Positions 1-12,053 of a stretch of 64,000 nucleotides of DNA are shown here, in pieces. The translations under genes and the position numbers were made by a program. Positions within the stretch are counted from its first letter, which is position 1. Each line of letters starts with the position of its first letter. The stretch comes from Chamaecyparis obtusa (lineage: Eukaryota > Streptophyta > Pinopsida > Cupressales > Cupressaceae): NCBI GenBank assembly GCA_027943335.1, contig BSBK01006754.1:648001-712000 (forward strand), read 5' to 3'. The notes below the pieces were generated by a model. It saw only the letters and a program-made list of their open reading frames with translations. It was not told the DNA's origin and did no database searches.

Positions 1-1540
1 GACATAGAAACAATATGGCCACACTTTAAAGAACCTTGTAATCTCAAGATTTCAGTGGCAGCAGATGGTGTCAATCCATTTTGAGATATGAGATCTACTT
101 ACTCAGTGTGGCCTATTTTTGTTATTAACAATAACATTCCTCATTAGATGTCCATAAAGAGGGAGCACATAATGTTGTCAATGATTGTAATACGTATTTT
201 TTCATTTAATAGTTATGTAAATTAATTTATAAACACTGCATCAATATAGTCATAATAATTATGTAATGTTTTTGTTCATTCAACTAGGTAAGTACCAAGT
301 TAAAGATATGAAAGTGGATATTGAGCCCCTTATTGATGAGTTGTTGATTTTATGGAATGGGATCACTATGTATGACATCTCTAGACCAATAGGACAAAGA
401 AAATTTTAATTCCATGCAAAGCTTGTATGGACAATACATGATGCCCCTGGGCTAACTCATTTTTGTGGTATGTCATATATTCATATTAAGGTCACATATT
501 TTTGGTATGTTATAGTGCTTACACATTATTGTTGTATGTTTAAGTTGCGCATGATAAAGGTACATGATCCAATTGTATGATATATTTTAGGTCTTCAAAT
601 AAAGGGTAAATTCACATGTCCAGTTTGTGGTTCGAAGATGAAATCTCATCATTCAAGAAGTTTAGGAAAGCAGGTGTTCGATGAGTTTAGGCACTTTCTC
701 CACAATAATCATAAGTATCAAACTATCAAAAAATATATTTTTAATGGGAAAGAAGAGATGACATCAAGGCCATGAAGAATGACACCTCGTCTATGGAAGT
801 TGGAATACAATCTAGACTAAATCACTGAGGTAATGTCATTCCATCTAATAATTTTTGTTTGAAATTTAGATTTTGATATTGTCTTTTATTTACTAATGAT
901 ATTATTGATGCTCATGAAGGTTGTCAAGGCATCAATGACCAACTTCCTAGAGGAATTAAAAGTTATCTTAGTCAATTTAGTAGGTTTTCGTACTACAAGG
1001 ATCTCCCAATCGTGCATTTGTTTGATGCTATGCATATTGGAAAGAATGTAATAGAGATATTATGGAAAATATTGGATGGAAGGCGTGACAAAGAAAAAAT
1101 GGCCAAAATTTGTAATGACATTCATGAATCCAATCATGCACTGAAAACTTTCATTGAATCAAATAGCAATGGAGACTACATAAATAAGAGTGCCCTTCCT
1201 TGGTTATTAACTAAGCAGCAAAGTGATGCATTAAAAGAAGTCATAAAAAAAAAAAATTTCCAACAGGATTTGCTGCAAATATAAGTAGTCTTGTATCAAA
1301 GAAAGGTGATTTTGGGCCAAGGTTGAAAACACATGATTGGTATACCTTCGTAAAGGTAAGTCATGTTCTCTATTTATAATATATTTGTAAAATTGCATGT
1401 ACTTTTTATTGTATTATTTTACAATATATTAAAAAGATCATTTTTTAATCATTGCAGTACGTCCTACCTCTATCCCTCCCATGCCAGTTTGACAATAGTG
1501 TTAAACAAGTTATATATGATCTTGGAGAATTCATGAGGTT
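1..1540 (+). pseudogene. CACTA tnp2-type transposase (Transposase_21 region), broken
   Basis: This is the catalytic part of a tnp2 transposase in several exons. Exon 1-185 has ISVAADGVNPF, as in the family's DGFNPF block. Exon about 290-470 has PLIDELLILWNG and the conserved WTIHDAPG stretch. Exon about 592-830 has a CPVCG zinc-like motif and a FRHFLHNNHKY block. Exon about 918-1,355 has LFDAMHIGKNV, matching the family's MHIEKNV. Exon 1,459-1,540 follows, with GTAAG donors and AG acceptors visible. In-frame stops (for example TGA after NPF near 85) and a frameshift at the A-run near 1,245 show that it is dead. The start lies outside the window. Family members cut and paste CACTA ends in the nucleus. 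Confidence 0.85.
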
Positions 1541-1617
1541 AGAAGTGTTATTATATTTATGACTTGCTTTACTTTTTATGTAATTTATTGTATATTTTTA
1601 TCTAAAATCTTGTTTAT

Positions 1618-2082
1618 ATGTTCTTGCAAGTTGAATCTCTTTTAGGTGGTTATCATCTAAAGAAATTCATAAAAAAAAATATAAAATATTGGAAGAGAAA
1701 AATTCCCCAACTTATGTGTGAAATGCAAAAGTGTCTACCTCCAACTTTTTTTAATGCTCAAGAACACTACCTCATACATCTAGTTGAGGAGATTGAATTG
1801 TGTGGGCCTGTACAAACTAGGTCAATGTGGATGGTTGAGAGGCACTTGAAATTTATGAAGGGATTGGTTCAACAAAGAGCACATCCTGAGGGTTCTATGG
1901 TGGAGGGATATATGGTATACCAGATCATGGTGTATATTAGTGAATATCTTCTCAAGTTTGTAGCAAATATCCATGTAGATTGCATTTGGAATCCCAACTC
2001 TATTAACAAATTTGAAGGGGAGTACTTGATGGGGAAAGATAGATTGAGAAAAGTGAGAGGTAATTATATGATGTTATTGTAG
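1618..2082 (+). pseudogene. tnp2 transposase, DUF4218 exon
   Basis: A 154-codon open stretch matches the DUF4218 segment that follows the catalytic region in plant tnp2 transposases. Visible blocks are LPPTFFNAQEHYLIHLVEE, GPVQTRSMWMVERHLKFMK and HPEGSMVEGY, all in family order. The function of DUF4218 is unknown. The exon probably ends near 2,059 at a GTAATT donor, and the next exon begins after TTTACAG at 2,147. It continues the gene that starts before base 1. The first ATG shown is probably not a true start, because the exon is internal. Confidence 0.85.
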
Positions 2083-2147
2083 TTTATTAATTCTTATAGA
2101 TCTTCAATAAAAGTTGTTTCTAAGCGGTCTATTTGTTTTCTTTACAG

Positions 2148-3204
2148 TTGGTCATGAGTGGGATGTACTACATTTGTATATTGCAAACAATCTTGATTGG
2201 ATGATGGTATGGATTCAACAATCTCAAGAAAATGGTCACTCATTAACATGGGATGGTGTTGCATCATTGGTTAAAGAAGTTCATCATAATGGTGATCCCA
2301 ATGTTACACCAATGGTACTTGATTTAGCATATGGTTTAAGAGGTAGAAAGGTACGTATAACTTTACTAACCATGACCCATAAGTTTAATATCAACTCATA
2401 GATTGATGCAAATAATCTTGACATGTTTTAATAATTGTAGATCAAACACCACCAAGCTATGTACTACCATGGCCGTAAATTTTGCATAAAAAAGTTAGAC
2501 GACACGAAGAAAACTTGTGATTCTGGGATAAGTGCAATCTTCGAGGTCACTAATATTTCATCTAGAAATGACATACATCCTCAACAATCTAAAAATCGAT
2601 ACTATGGCATTTTGGATGATATACTTGAGTGTGACTTTAATTCATTCAAATTAGTTCTATTTTTTGTCAAATGGTACAAGCTACGGTTGAATCAAAATGA
2701 TCCTGATAGGACTATTATTGAACATGATAGTGGATTTACAATGATTAATACAAGGTCATATGAGCTAGTTGGAGATGAGCCCTATGTTCTTCCAATTCAA
2801 TGTGAGCAAGTGTTTTACTATGTCGTTCCACATAAATCGGGTTGGTCATTTTTTGTTAGACATGATCCAAGAGGAAGGTCGATACAGTATAATGTGATGG
2901 AAGAAGAAGATACTGAAGAATCAGAAGATGAAGTAAATGATGATCATGGATGACTTTTACACAATGAAGAAGAAGAAGAAGAAGAAGAAAATGATGATGA
3001 TTCCAGTGATGCTGACGATATTGATGGTGATGATGGTGACGATCATGATCATGGTGATGAAGATGGTATTGATCAAGGTGATGATGGTCATGATGATGAT
3101 GGTCATGATGATGATGGTCATGATGATGGTGATGATGATGATGGTGGTGGTGATGATGATGATGATAGTCATGATGATGACATGGATGAGGAGGATGATC
3201 AATA
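2148..3204 (+). pseudogene. tnp2 transposase, C-terminal exons with DUF4216 and an acidic tail
   Basis: Exon 2,148-2,350 ends at a GTACGT donor. Exon 2,441 onward holds DUF4216: YYGILDDILECDF, VLFFVKWYKL, then EPYVLPIQCEQVFYY and WSFFVRHDPRG. The frame meets TGA at 2,951-2,953. Beyond it the same frame stays open to 3,204 and encodes about 80 residues of almost only E, D, G and H. A D/E-rich tail is common at the end of such transposases, so the TGA may be a late mutation. The final frame has no recognisable localisation signal. Confidence 0.8.
2965..3204 (+). repeat. GAA/GAT trinucleotide microsatellite
   Basis: A run of GAA followed by imperfect GAT, GGT and CAT triplets, about 240 bp. In the transposase frame it encodes Glu, Asp, Gly and His. 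Sub-blocks of the type GATGATGGTCAT recur at 3,081-3,130. Open frames on both strands here are products of the triplet repeat and are not separate genes. Confidence 0.9.
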
Positions 3205-3527
3205 ACATGATCAATGAAATGTATGTCAAGGTATGATCAATGTCACGTATGAGGTATTGATTTATTCATAGAAATTTGAATTAAGTTATTATGTGTTGAA
3301 CTCTATATTCATGGAGTATATTTTGCATCATGTAAATTTTTTCTTCTATGTAATTTTTAGCTTACATATCACGTAATTTTTGGCTAACTTAAGATAAATG
3401 ATTTACATATGCAGGAAACTTAACACCTTTGACACAGATCGACAGGTATAATTTATTATTTGGTTTCCTTCTTTTTAGTCAGAAAAATATATAGATCCTA
3501 CTATGTCTCTCATTTGATGGATTGTAG

Positions 3528-4289
3528 GTATCACCAAATAGGTATTTTTCTAATCTGTCTTCCTCAAGTGAGGAAAATGTAGGAATAGAAGACCAAAGTG
3601 AGACATCTAGTAGGTCTAAAATAAGGAGATCAACTAGAGGTCAAAAGATTAGAAGACAATTTGATAAACGAATGCAATTTTTCCTTGCTGAGGGGGGATC
3701 ATGTTCTTATGATAATAAGACCAAAGGTGACATGAAGGTTCCCTTAAGGTACACACATCTTCAGAAAGAATGGGTACCCAAGGAACTACCTCCAGTTAAT
3801 ACTAATTTTTTTGTTAACAAAAGGATATATCGCATAGCTCCATCTTCATTACATGGTTTGGGCTTATTTTTCATGGATGGCATAAAGGTCAGTTATAATC
3901 AAGTTGTTGAATTGATGGAGTATGTAGGACCTTGTTACAATTACAAGAATTGAATGCAGTTTGTGCAATATAAAAAAAGTATGTGTAGGTATGCATTGTC
4001 AACAAATTATATACAATGTAAAGCAAATGATCAAACTAAAAGGCTCGCTATGTATATTGATGGAAGACCAAAAGCAACAGGGAATATTGTAGGTTTTATA
4101 AATAGTTTTTGACTCATGTCAACTAATAAGTGGCTGAATTGTATATTTGAGGTGCACGAGGGAAATCATGTATTTGTATGTGTGATAAAATCAATAAGTG
4201 CAGGGGAAGAGCTTCTAATAGATTACAATTTGAATCATGTAGATACAAAAAAAATTCCCTATCATGGGATTGGTAAGTATAACATTTAA
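3528..4289 (+). pseudogene. SET-like domain exon of the CACTA second gene
   Basis: One frame runs from the acceptor before GTATCACCAAAT to TAA at 4,287-4,289, broken by TGA at 3,951 and 4,108. A Ser/Arg-rich leader precedes RIYRIAPSSLHGLGLFF, which fits the start of a SET fold. Later blocks are MYIDGRPKATGNIVGFINS, NCIFEVHEGNHVFVCVIKSI and SAGEELLIDYNL. The last resembles the SET GEEL-x-x-DY signature. SET enzymes move a methyl group from S-adenosylmethionine to lysine. The exon probably ends at the GTAAGT donor at 4,273. It is on the same strand as tnp2 and lies 0.3 kb past its end. The domain call rests on these motifs only, and activity is unlikely with two stops. Confidence 0.6.
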
Positions 4290-4359
4290 ACCAATTGCCT
4301 CCAATTAATATTGACTCCAATCACTTTTGATTGCTAAGAATTACTAATCTTTGTCACAG

Positions 4360-5443
4360 GGTGACATGGATATTCCACCTCAAGATATAGGTAGGGATGT
4401 TCCTCATAGTACACCTTCTTCATCAAAGGTAAACCTTAATTAGTGTAATTATAAAAATTATATAGAAACAAATGTCATATTATTATGTTCTTTTCTTTAT
4501 GGCTTTGGAGTTATTTTGATAGAATTTTACTGATATTGATGTCACAACTTGATACTTATTGATAGATAAAAGCAAAAAAGGCAGCAGATCAATTTCGATC
4601 TAAAGTTGAGGTGGCATTTATAGATGACGTAGAATCTAACTCTAACCATGTATTCATGGCTACTAAAATAAAAACTAAATATGGTAAAGAAATTCTTAAC
4701 CTTATAATGGAAGCAAATGAAACTGAGGAGTCAAAGGAACTCGAAGAAGAATTGACACGTAGAGTCAATTCTATTAATGTAAGCAGTAATTATTCTTAAT
4801 TAAAGTTTAATAGATGTTTATATTTTATACTATCTTATGAATCATGATCTAAAATATGATGTGTTCTTCTTACAGGGTTTTTTGACACATGTGAAATGTC
4901 ATCAATATGGTGAGGGTTGTAGCACCGCACCACCTTCATGTAAATAATCCTTAAACCTTTAACCATTGATTTAACCTTTGTATGCATTATTGACTCTACT
5001 TATGTTTGGGATGCTTCTAGTACCCCATTTAATCTTTATCCATTGCAAATGTCTTTGCTAACAATGTATTCTTCAGCTCATGATGAAGTGCAGATGCCTC
5101 CTTTGATTAACATTCCGTATTCGATGGCTTCATTGTCCACAACAAGGTGCTTACAGACATCTTTCTCTGTACCATCTACAACTGGTAAAACCTTATTTTT
5201 CTATATTTTGTTATGTGCTAAGCATGCATTGATTATTTTTCTTGTGTGAATTTTATACACTGCATGGACCTATTTTTTGCACAAATAGATACACCTACAC
5301 CTGGTACAAGAATAGATCAGACCAATACTAGTGAAGATCAACCATTTCCTAGATCAGCCTGTGTTACTAGTACTAGTTCATTTGTGGGGACTTTGTTGTT
5401 GAACAAGAACAATATGGTTCCGTTAAAAGTACCAAAGCTTCCA
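4360..5443 (+). pseudogene. CACTA second gene, middle exons
   Basis: Short exons with good splice sites link the SET exon to the Transposase_24-like part. Exon 4,360-4,429 follows TTTGTCACAG and ends at GTAAAC. Exon 4,566-4,778 encodes a charged, probably helical stretch with IKTKYGKEILNLIMEANE and ends at GTAAGC. Exon from about 4,876 has HVKCHQYGEGC. Exon 5,289-5,443 is Thr/Pro-rich and ends at GTGCTT. No domain is recognised here. Exon edges were read by eye and some may be off by a few codons. Confidence 0.45.
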
Positions 5444-5534
5444 GGTGCTTTAAAATTGTTATTATTTACACTGTAATTGTAGTTTACTTATACATAACTC
5501 ATTTTGGACTAATAATCCCATGATATTTTTGTAG

Positions 5535-6575
5535 GAAATGATGTTTTTTATGATCATCTTTTTGAAATGACATTGAAGCTATTTGGGCCCACCATACGTA
5601 AAAGGTACGTAGCTTCATAATATTGGTACAATATTTTTCTTATCTTCCATTTATTGTACCATATTAAAGTTATGATATCTAACAATTTTGTTGTTTCAAA
5701 AAAGGTGGGATGATTAGGATGTTCACTTAAAAAATTAGCTCATTAAATCTTTAGAGAACCTCTGTGGAATTAAAACTTTTGACAGAGTCATGATTCTTAA
5801 AAGAGAAGCCAAGCATATAAAGACTACGAGGGACCAATATAGAAGGGCTCTAAAGGATAACCCAAAGTACGAGTGTCCTCCTATGATTCCACTGATGGAG
5901 TGGAATGAAATAATGGAAGATGCAAAAGAGAAAAGGATAAAGGGTAGTGGAATTCAACCAGAAGATAGCAAAAGAAGGTATGTTGTGATAGTATTAAGTA
6001 GAATGTAATCATGCACTAATTAGTTATCTTTGTAAATATATAATCTAACATGTTTCAAACTTTTCATAGACTGCAAGACACGTCAAAAGCCACACAAGCA
6101 AGATTAACAAAGGTTGGCCAACACAAACTTGGCTCTAGTGGCTATATGAAACTTCACTCTCGACTCGTAAGTAGCAGCATTGGAATTTCATATCAAATTT
6201 TTATATATAAGGTTGCAAATAATTCTATTTAATCAAATCATACATGTAAAATTGATGATATTAAACAAAAAAAATAGGGCATGGAATTCAATGTAGAGCC
6301 CATAGATGAAGACAAGAGAATAGCCTTGAAGGAAGGCTATGCAGTCATGGCTACACACCTATGCCAAGAATCCAAAAGCCATAACGAAGAATCTGCTGCA
6401 CCAGATGAGACACAGGTAAATTGGTCAAATGAAAAGTAAATCAAATTGAATAGTTAATTTCAAAAATAAATAGACTATTTCATGATAACAATGTGCATGA
6501 CATTTCACTAAAGCCTTCAAATCCTACCACAGAACCTAGGTGTGATGAAGGCCATGATGTGCATCACAGTGTTGA
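5535..6575 (+). pseudogene. CACTA second gene, Transposase_24-like exons
   Basis: Exon 5,535-5,605 gives YDHLFEMTLKLFGP. Exon 5,703-5,976 has two stops, then TTRDQYRRALKDNP, CPPMIPLMEWNEIM and an acidic/basic helix. Exon 6,070-6,167 has QARLTKVGQHKLGSSGY, comparable to the family's basic block before HTGGSKS. Exons 6,279-6,415 and about 6,533-6,575 follow. This order (a predicted helix, a Pro-x-x-x-x-x-EW block, then a basic Gly-Ser motif) resembles the plant Transposase_24 family, the usual partner of tnp2. Similarity is moderate. The next intron holds the nested Gypsy element, and the last exons lie beyond it. Confidence 0.5.
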
Positions 6576-6600
6576 GGTATTAATTTTCTATTGGAAATAA

Positions 6601-6605
6601 ATTAC
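6601..6605. repeat. Target-site duplication ATTAC, left copy
   Basis: ATTAC directly precedes the left LTR. The identical word follows the right LTR at 27,517-27,521. This matches the 5 bp duplication typical of LTR retrotransposons and fixes both outer edges. Confidence 0.85.
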
Positions 6606-8001
6606 TATTGAGGGTCATTTTTGCATGAAGACAACAGCTAGGAGTCTGTAAGAACAAACCCCTCTCTTGGAAGATTGATGGAATCAATCTCAAGGTTCCA
6701 GATGGCTGGGTCTCAACCACTCGAGTAACTCAACGGAAGACAAATGTGAATTTGTTATCAAGGAGGCCTTTTTTGGTTCTTCTCTTAAGGGAAACTACAA
6801 AACAAACTTTAGGATTCCACAATATCTCTCTTTTTTTTTAATTCAATTTTCAAACTTAAGAAATGAAAACAATATAAATTTAAATTATCCTATTGAAAGT
6901 GACTTTGCAAGGAAGGTTAAGAAGAGTAAGGTAACAAGAAACTTGAAAGGAAATACTTGAAAGAAACCTAATGGACATATGCTAGTAATCAAACCACCAT
7001 GTGAATTAAATGACTGAGAAGATGAGGAACCCACACAACAGAGATCAAATCATGTCACAATCTTCAACTGAATGGATGCAATCGTCAACAAAATTCAAAA
7101 AATGCAGATGCATGATAAGTCAAAAATCATTAGATCATGAAGCCACTCTAGATGCATGCACATGTGAGACAAGTTAATCTTTACGCACCAAAGAAATATC
7201 TTCTCAGAGATTCATCACAAAAGAGCAATATGATACTAGCAAACACCAAATTAAGAGATCATAGACTTGAAATCATCAAACAAATAATCAGCTCTTCGAA
7301 ATAAAGAATGAGAAAATCACACATTCATAGATTTTGCATAGACAGTAGAAAAATCATAGTGTGGATGAAGCATCAATTGTATAACTTGTATTAATCATTC
7401 ATTTGACCCTCATTACATCATTTTATTACAATTTATAGAGCTCTGCTCTTATTTTCGTAGCTAGGGTTTTGCTGCAACTAAAACTTGAAAAGAAATCTAA
7501 ACTAGAGATTGCATTAAAGAAACTACTACTAAAGCTAAGTTAAACTATCCTAGCATGGAATTAAACCTCATGCATTACAAGAATTTGCATAAAACAAGCA
7601 TCAGATATCTCAAAAATGGGGCCAATACTGTTGCATGCACTTGATGATCTTCACGTTTGTACCCTTAATCTCTGGCTTCGATTTCTCCATGTGGTCTTGA
7701 CTGAAAGAGATCCCATAATCATGCCCAAACAATCCCAAGAAAGAAGCCTAGATGACTAAGAAGTGATCTCTGAGAAAATTGGAGTCAACTCCCGGACGTG
7801 CCCAAAACCCGACACTTGGTTTGAAAATGCAACACCCCAAAATTGGCTAAGTGCAAACCTTATTTCTACTACTACGGAGTTGTCAGAGGCTAAAAACTCC
7901 CTATGGCTGAAAGGGCCAAAAATCTTATACTGAAAAAAGACTAAGTATCAAAACTACACTTTCTATACATGGGAGCTGACAGATCTTGAGCTGGAGGTCC
8001 A

Positions 8002-11000
8002 CTAGCTAGAAGGTACTTCTGGATGTGTCTTCTTGAATCTATCTACCACCTCCACCACCTCATTGAAGTCCGGCATCTTAATGCCTTGGAGAATTTCCTT
8101 TTGTCTATCTCTATAATCTTTCAATCCCTTGGCAAAGGCTTTTATTTCTTCTTCACGAGGCAGCATTCTTTGAATCTCCTCCCTTTGATAAAACATTTGC
8201 TAAAGATCCTCCTTTGTATTTACCCATTGGAATATATTCAAATACTGTTTGACAATATCACTCACCAGGTGCATAGTCTTATCATCATCATCCTCGAATA
8301 GATCTAAATCTAACCCCTCAAAGAACTCATGTAACTCATTTACAAACAGCATGCCCTCATCCCTTTTCTTATCCAACCTTTTGAGCACCTTCTCAAGTAT
8401 GCCTAATGTCGTTGTTATCTCTTGGATCCATTCCTCAAAGTTATCTAACTCTGCCCCTTCATAAATCTTCATTAGCACCTAGAAGCGCTACTTCCTTATC
8501 ATTATCAGCTCATCTAATACCTTTTTCCAATTTAGTATAGTTTCTTCTACCCCATTCTCCTCACTCATGATCTCCACCAAAGAAACTATTCCTGCCAAAA
8601 TGCCTCGAAAGGGCCTTAAAATCTGCCTAAGAGATAAGCTAGTGAATTGCTCAAAATCTAGCTTCCAATCCACACAAGCCTATACAAAAGAATGTGGAAT
8701 GTCAGTGTTTATATCCCCCTTCTTCTCCAATGCTTTTATTCTTTCCTTGTCTTTACTCATAAAACCCAAAGCATGCTTTAGACCCAAGGTGGCCAAGGTT
8801 TTGCTACCTTCTCTGGTTGGTTATCCCAAGTCCACTTCCTCTAACACATAGTCCTCTGGAGTGATCTCCTTTGCACTAATACCCATTGTGGGGATAGCCA
8901 CCTGTGCCTTCCACCTTCCTGCCTGATTTTGCATTACATAAGACATTCTCTATGCCTAGGGAATTGGTGCCATTTGGTGGAAGGCATGTCCTAGCACAGT
9001 CATATCAACCTCCTCATCAGTATATAACCTTACCCTTGGTTGCACTTCTTTGGTAAACCAAGTGGGCTTTGAGGACACACTCAATGGCTCATAGGGAGCA
9101 ACCAATGCAGTAGAAGTGCCCACATGTTTAGTCCTTATCTCTGTTGTGACTTCTTCTTCTTCTATCTCCTGCTCATTCCCAATACCTTGTTTTGGCTCTC
9201 CCTCAACAGTTGTTTATTGCTCATCAACTATTTTCTCCTTAGTATCTATTTGAGGCTTATCTTCTTCTATATGTAGCTCCTCTTATGTCTAAGATTCTCC
9301 CTTATCACCCTCTTCCTTAGATCCAATATGAATTTCTTCTCCCCCTTCTTTGCTGATGACTTCAACTTCTTTCTCTAGTTCCTATGAGCTCTGGGGTATC
9401 AACTCCATATTTACTTGGGGAGGAATGTTGAGTGGGGGAGGTGTAGAGGATGTGAGGGGAGTGGTAAATTGGGCTGGTGGAGTTGGAGTTGGGAAAGGAA
9501 CATGGGAAGAAAAGAGTTGCTGAGGCGGCGGAGTATCTAGCACGGGAGTGGGAAGTGGGATAGTGGGAGGCTCTTGAAGTGGAATGGGGGGAAGTGTGGA
9601 AGGGTGAGATGGGGGAGGAGGTGGAATAGATGCATCTAAAGGCACTTGTGTACTTGTTTCCTCCTTCAAGGTGATCTTAATAGATGATTCCTTCTCAGGT
9701 CCTGCAATGCCCTCCTGGTCTTTGGCCATTTCAACCTCACTTTATCCTTGAGGTGCCGGTGGTAACTCTTCTCCCATGCCACTAAAAAGGCTAGTGAACT
9801 ACATAGGAGCCTATTGTTTAGCTTTTTTGAACCCATGCAAGCCTACAAAATTAGAGATGTTGAATTCATCATCACCTAGGGCATCCAAATTTATTGGCTC
9901 CCCCTGAGTAGCCCCTTCATCTTCATTAGGATCATTCTCCATTATTCTTCTTTTCTTTAGGAATATTTCCAACTATGTCATCCTAATGAGGGGGGTTTCA
10001 TCCAACAAATCCTCATCACCTTCTTCCAGACTATCCATCTATGTATGGGTTGAGCCTGCTTTCCTTTTGTAAACGTGGCCCTTAATTACTCTGGTTGGCT
10101 TAGGTCCAAATATTTTAAACTTTGTTCTCTTTTCTAAGCTGGGAGAAATAAGGTCACTTGATGAATGTGCCTCCGGTGGAGCAATGCTCCTAGTCATCCT
10201 AGTTTTCACCTTTTTTGAGTGCATGACCAGACCATACGTGGTGGGGTGCTCGTGGTGATATATAGTCCTAGGCTTTAGAGGGGAAGCCCCTTTAAACTGA
10301 GGTTCCAGTATCTTTTCCCCCTTCTTCTTTCCTCGAGATGATTTCTTGGGGAGTTTCTTTATATGAAGTGGTTGCATAGGAAAAGGATGAGCAACCCACA
10401 ACCTTGTCAACTTGACCACATGTCGGGCCCTGAAGTCCATATTATCATTCTCATCTTGATCTATTTCTGCATTTAGGATGGTCCTGTTATACACCTTATC
10501 CATGTTATATATAGAATCCATGATTTTATCATAGTCTACATCTAATGCCTTCTATGGAATCTTCAGGGAAAGGGCACCTTGCACCAATTCTATGCTCATC
10601 CAGCAATAGTAACAGATTCTCACCTCATAATCATCCACATAATTGGCCCAATGATCTTCAACATGCAGCTCATGGATGTAGTGTCTTCCCATTATGTGGT
10701 TGTAAGTACCAATGGGGTTGAAATGCAGCCTTACCAGACTATAGGTTGCTAGTGGGAATTCATCCCATTCTCTAACCTAAGACTTGCAAACTTTCATGTT
10801 CAAAACACAATGGGGATCGACTGAAATAGGGAAACTCTAGCAGTGTTTCTTCTTATGCTTGATATGCTCATGAGCATTAGATAATTGCCTAGCTATCTCC
10901 AGTAGAACCACCCTATCACGAGGGTATCTTGGGAGCTTCTTGGGTGCTAAAGTGCTTCCTGCCACCCGAATGTATGTGAAAGTTCTGAATTCAATGTAAA

Positions 11001-12053
11001 ATGCCCCAAGGGCCTGTACTTTGGCCACTGCTTCTGTTGATAGCCTTTTGGAAATATCACCCTCGATGGAGTGGATGATTACAAAAATGAAGGCATCATT
11101 AACTATCCTAAATTTTGGGCTATGGTGTGCGAGGAAGTCCTTTCGCACCAATTGAGGATACAATGTGAATGGCCAAGTGTTTGGTTCCCCAATGTTACCA
11201 ACCTTAGTCAACCCTAGATACAGTGCCCTAGCGGCTAGTAAGTACACAACATAAGATGTCATATAAAAATGTGGATCTATCTTTACCCAAATCATCTATT
11301 CATCCAGCTGGTCGCTTAGAATAGAGGCCCAATTGAACCTTGCTTGCCTTTCTTTAATCTTTTGGATGAGGAAGATCATCCAGGGTTCCAGCTGATGGGA
11401 CTTGGGTAGGCCATACACCCTGCTTATCATTATGATAGCGGCCTAGATATCTTCTTTCATATAACCTCTCCTCATGTCAATTCTATCTAGCTTATCTTGG
11501 GCAATGGCTGCATCAGGTATTCATTGTTGACAATTTTGTGTGCCCTCTAGGTATCTTTGTTGTAAAATTTCATCCCTTTGTTTATATTGAATTTGAAGAG
11601 CTTGTCTACCCCCTTAGGTAGATGGAAAACATCCTCGATATTGTCAGGCCTCAGGTCCAAGACCACTTCTCCCATGCTATTTTTGACCATGCGCTCATCT
11701 AAAACATAGTGGTTGGCCAGTGTGTTGATCAACTCCATTGATTGGATCGAGATAGGGTGTGCCACTACATTCACCAGGGAACAATGGACCAATGATGTGC
11801 AATCCTCTAAACGGCCCACTAGTTGAGCACACTTGTTCAGATATTCATTCTAGCTTACATTCCTGATGTCAGTATCGGTTATTCTAGTGTGCAAGTCTGT
11901 CACTTTAGAAGGTGGGTGGTATCCTTTAAATTGGTATTTCATCACTGGTGATGTGAGTACCTTCTCAGCCATATCTGCAAAGAGTACAAGTTTGGAATCA
12001 GTAACACCATGTGAGAAAAGAAATTGGAAAGTATTACCGCTTACTGAAAACAT
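8002..12053 (-). pseudogene. LTR-encoded long ORF, left copy
   Basis: This is the left-LTR copy of the ORF at 22,230-26,372. It opens at ATG 12,053 (MFSVSGNTFQFLFSHG), with the second candidate start at 11,972, and ends PEVPSS at 8,002. One base is missing near 11,494, so the frame shifts after the first 170 codons or so. The rest, from 11,295 down to 8,002, keeps one frame despite a 93 bp in-frame deletion near 8,731. At 11,850 a TGG of the right copy reads TAG here, a transition typical of decay of methylated cytosine. Confidence 0.6.

Noticed and set aside
2957..3229. Ile/Met-rich frames on both strands
   Set aside because: They are products of the GAT triplet repeat.
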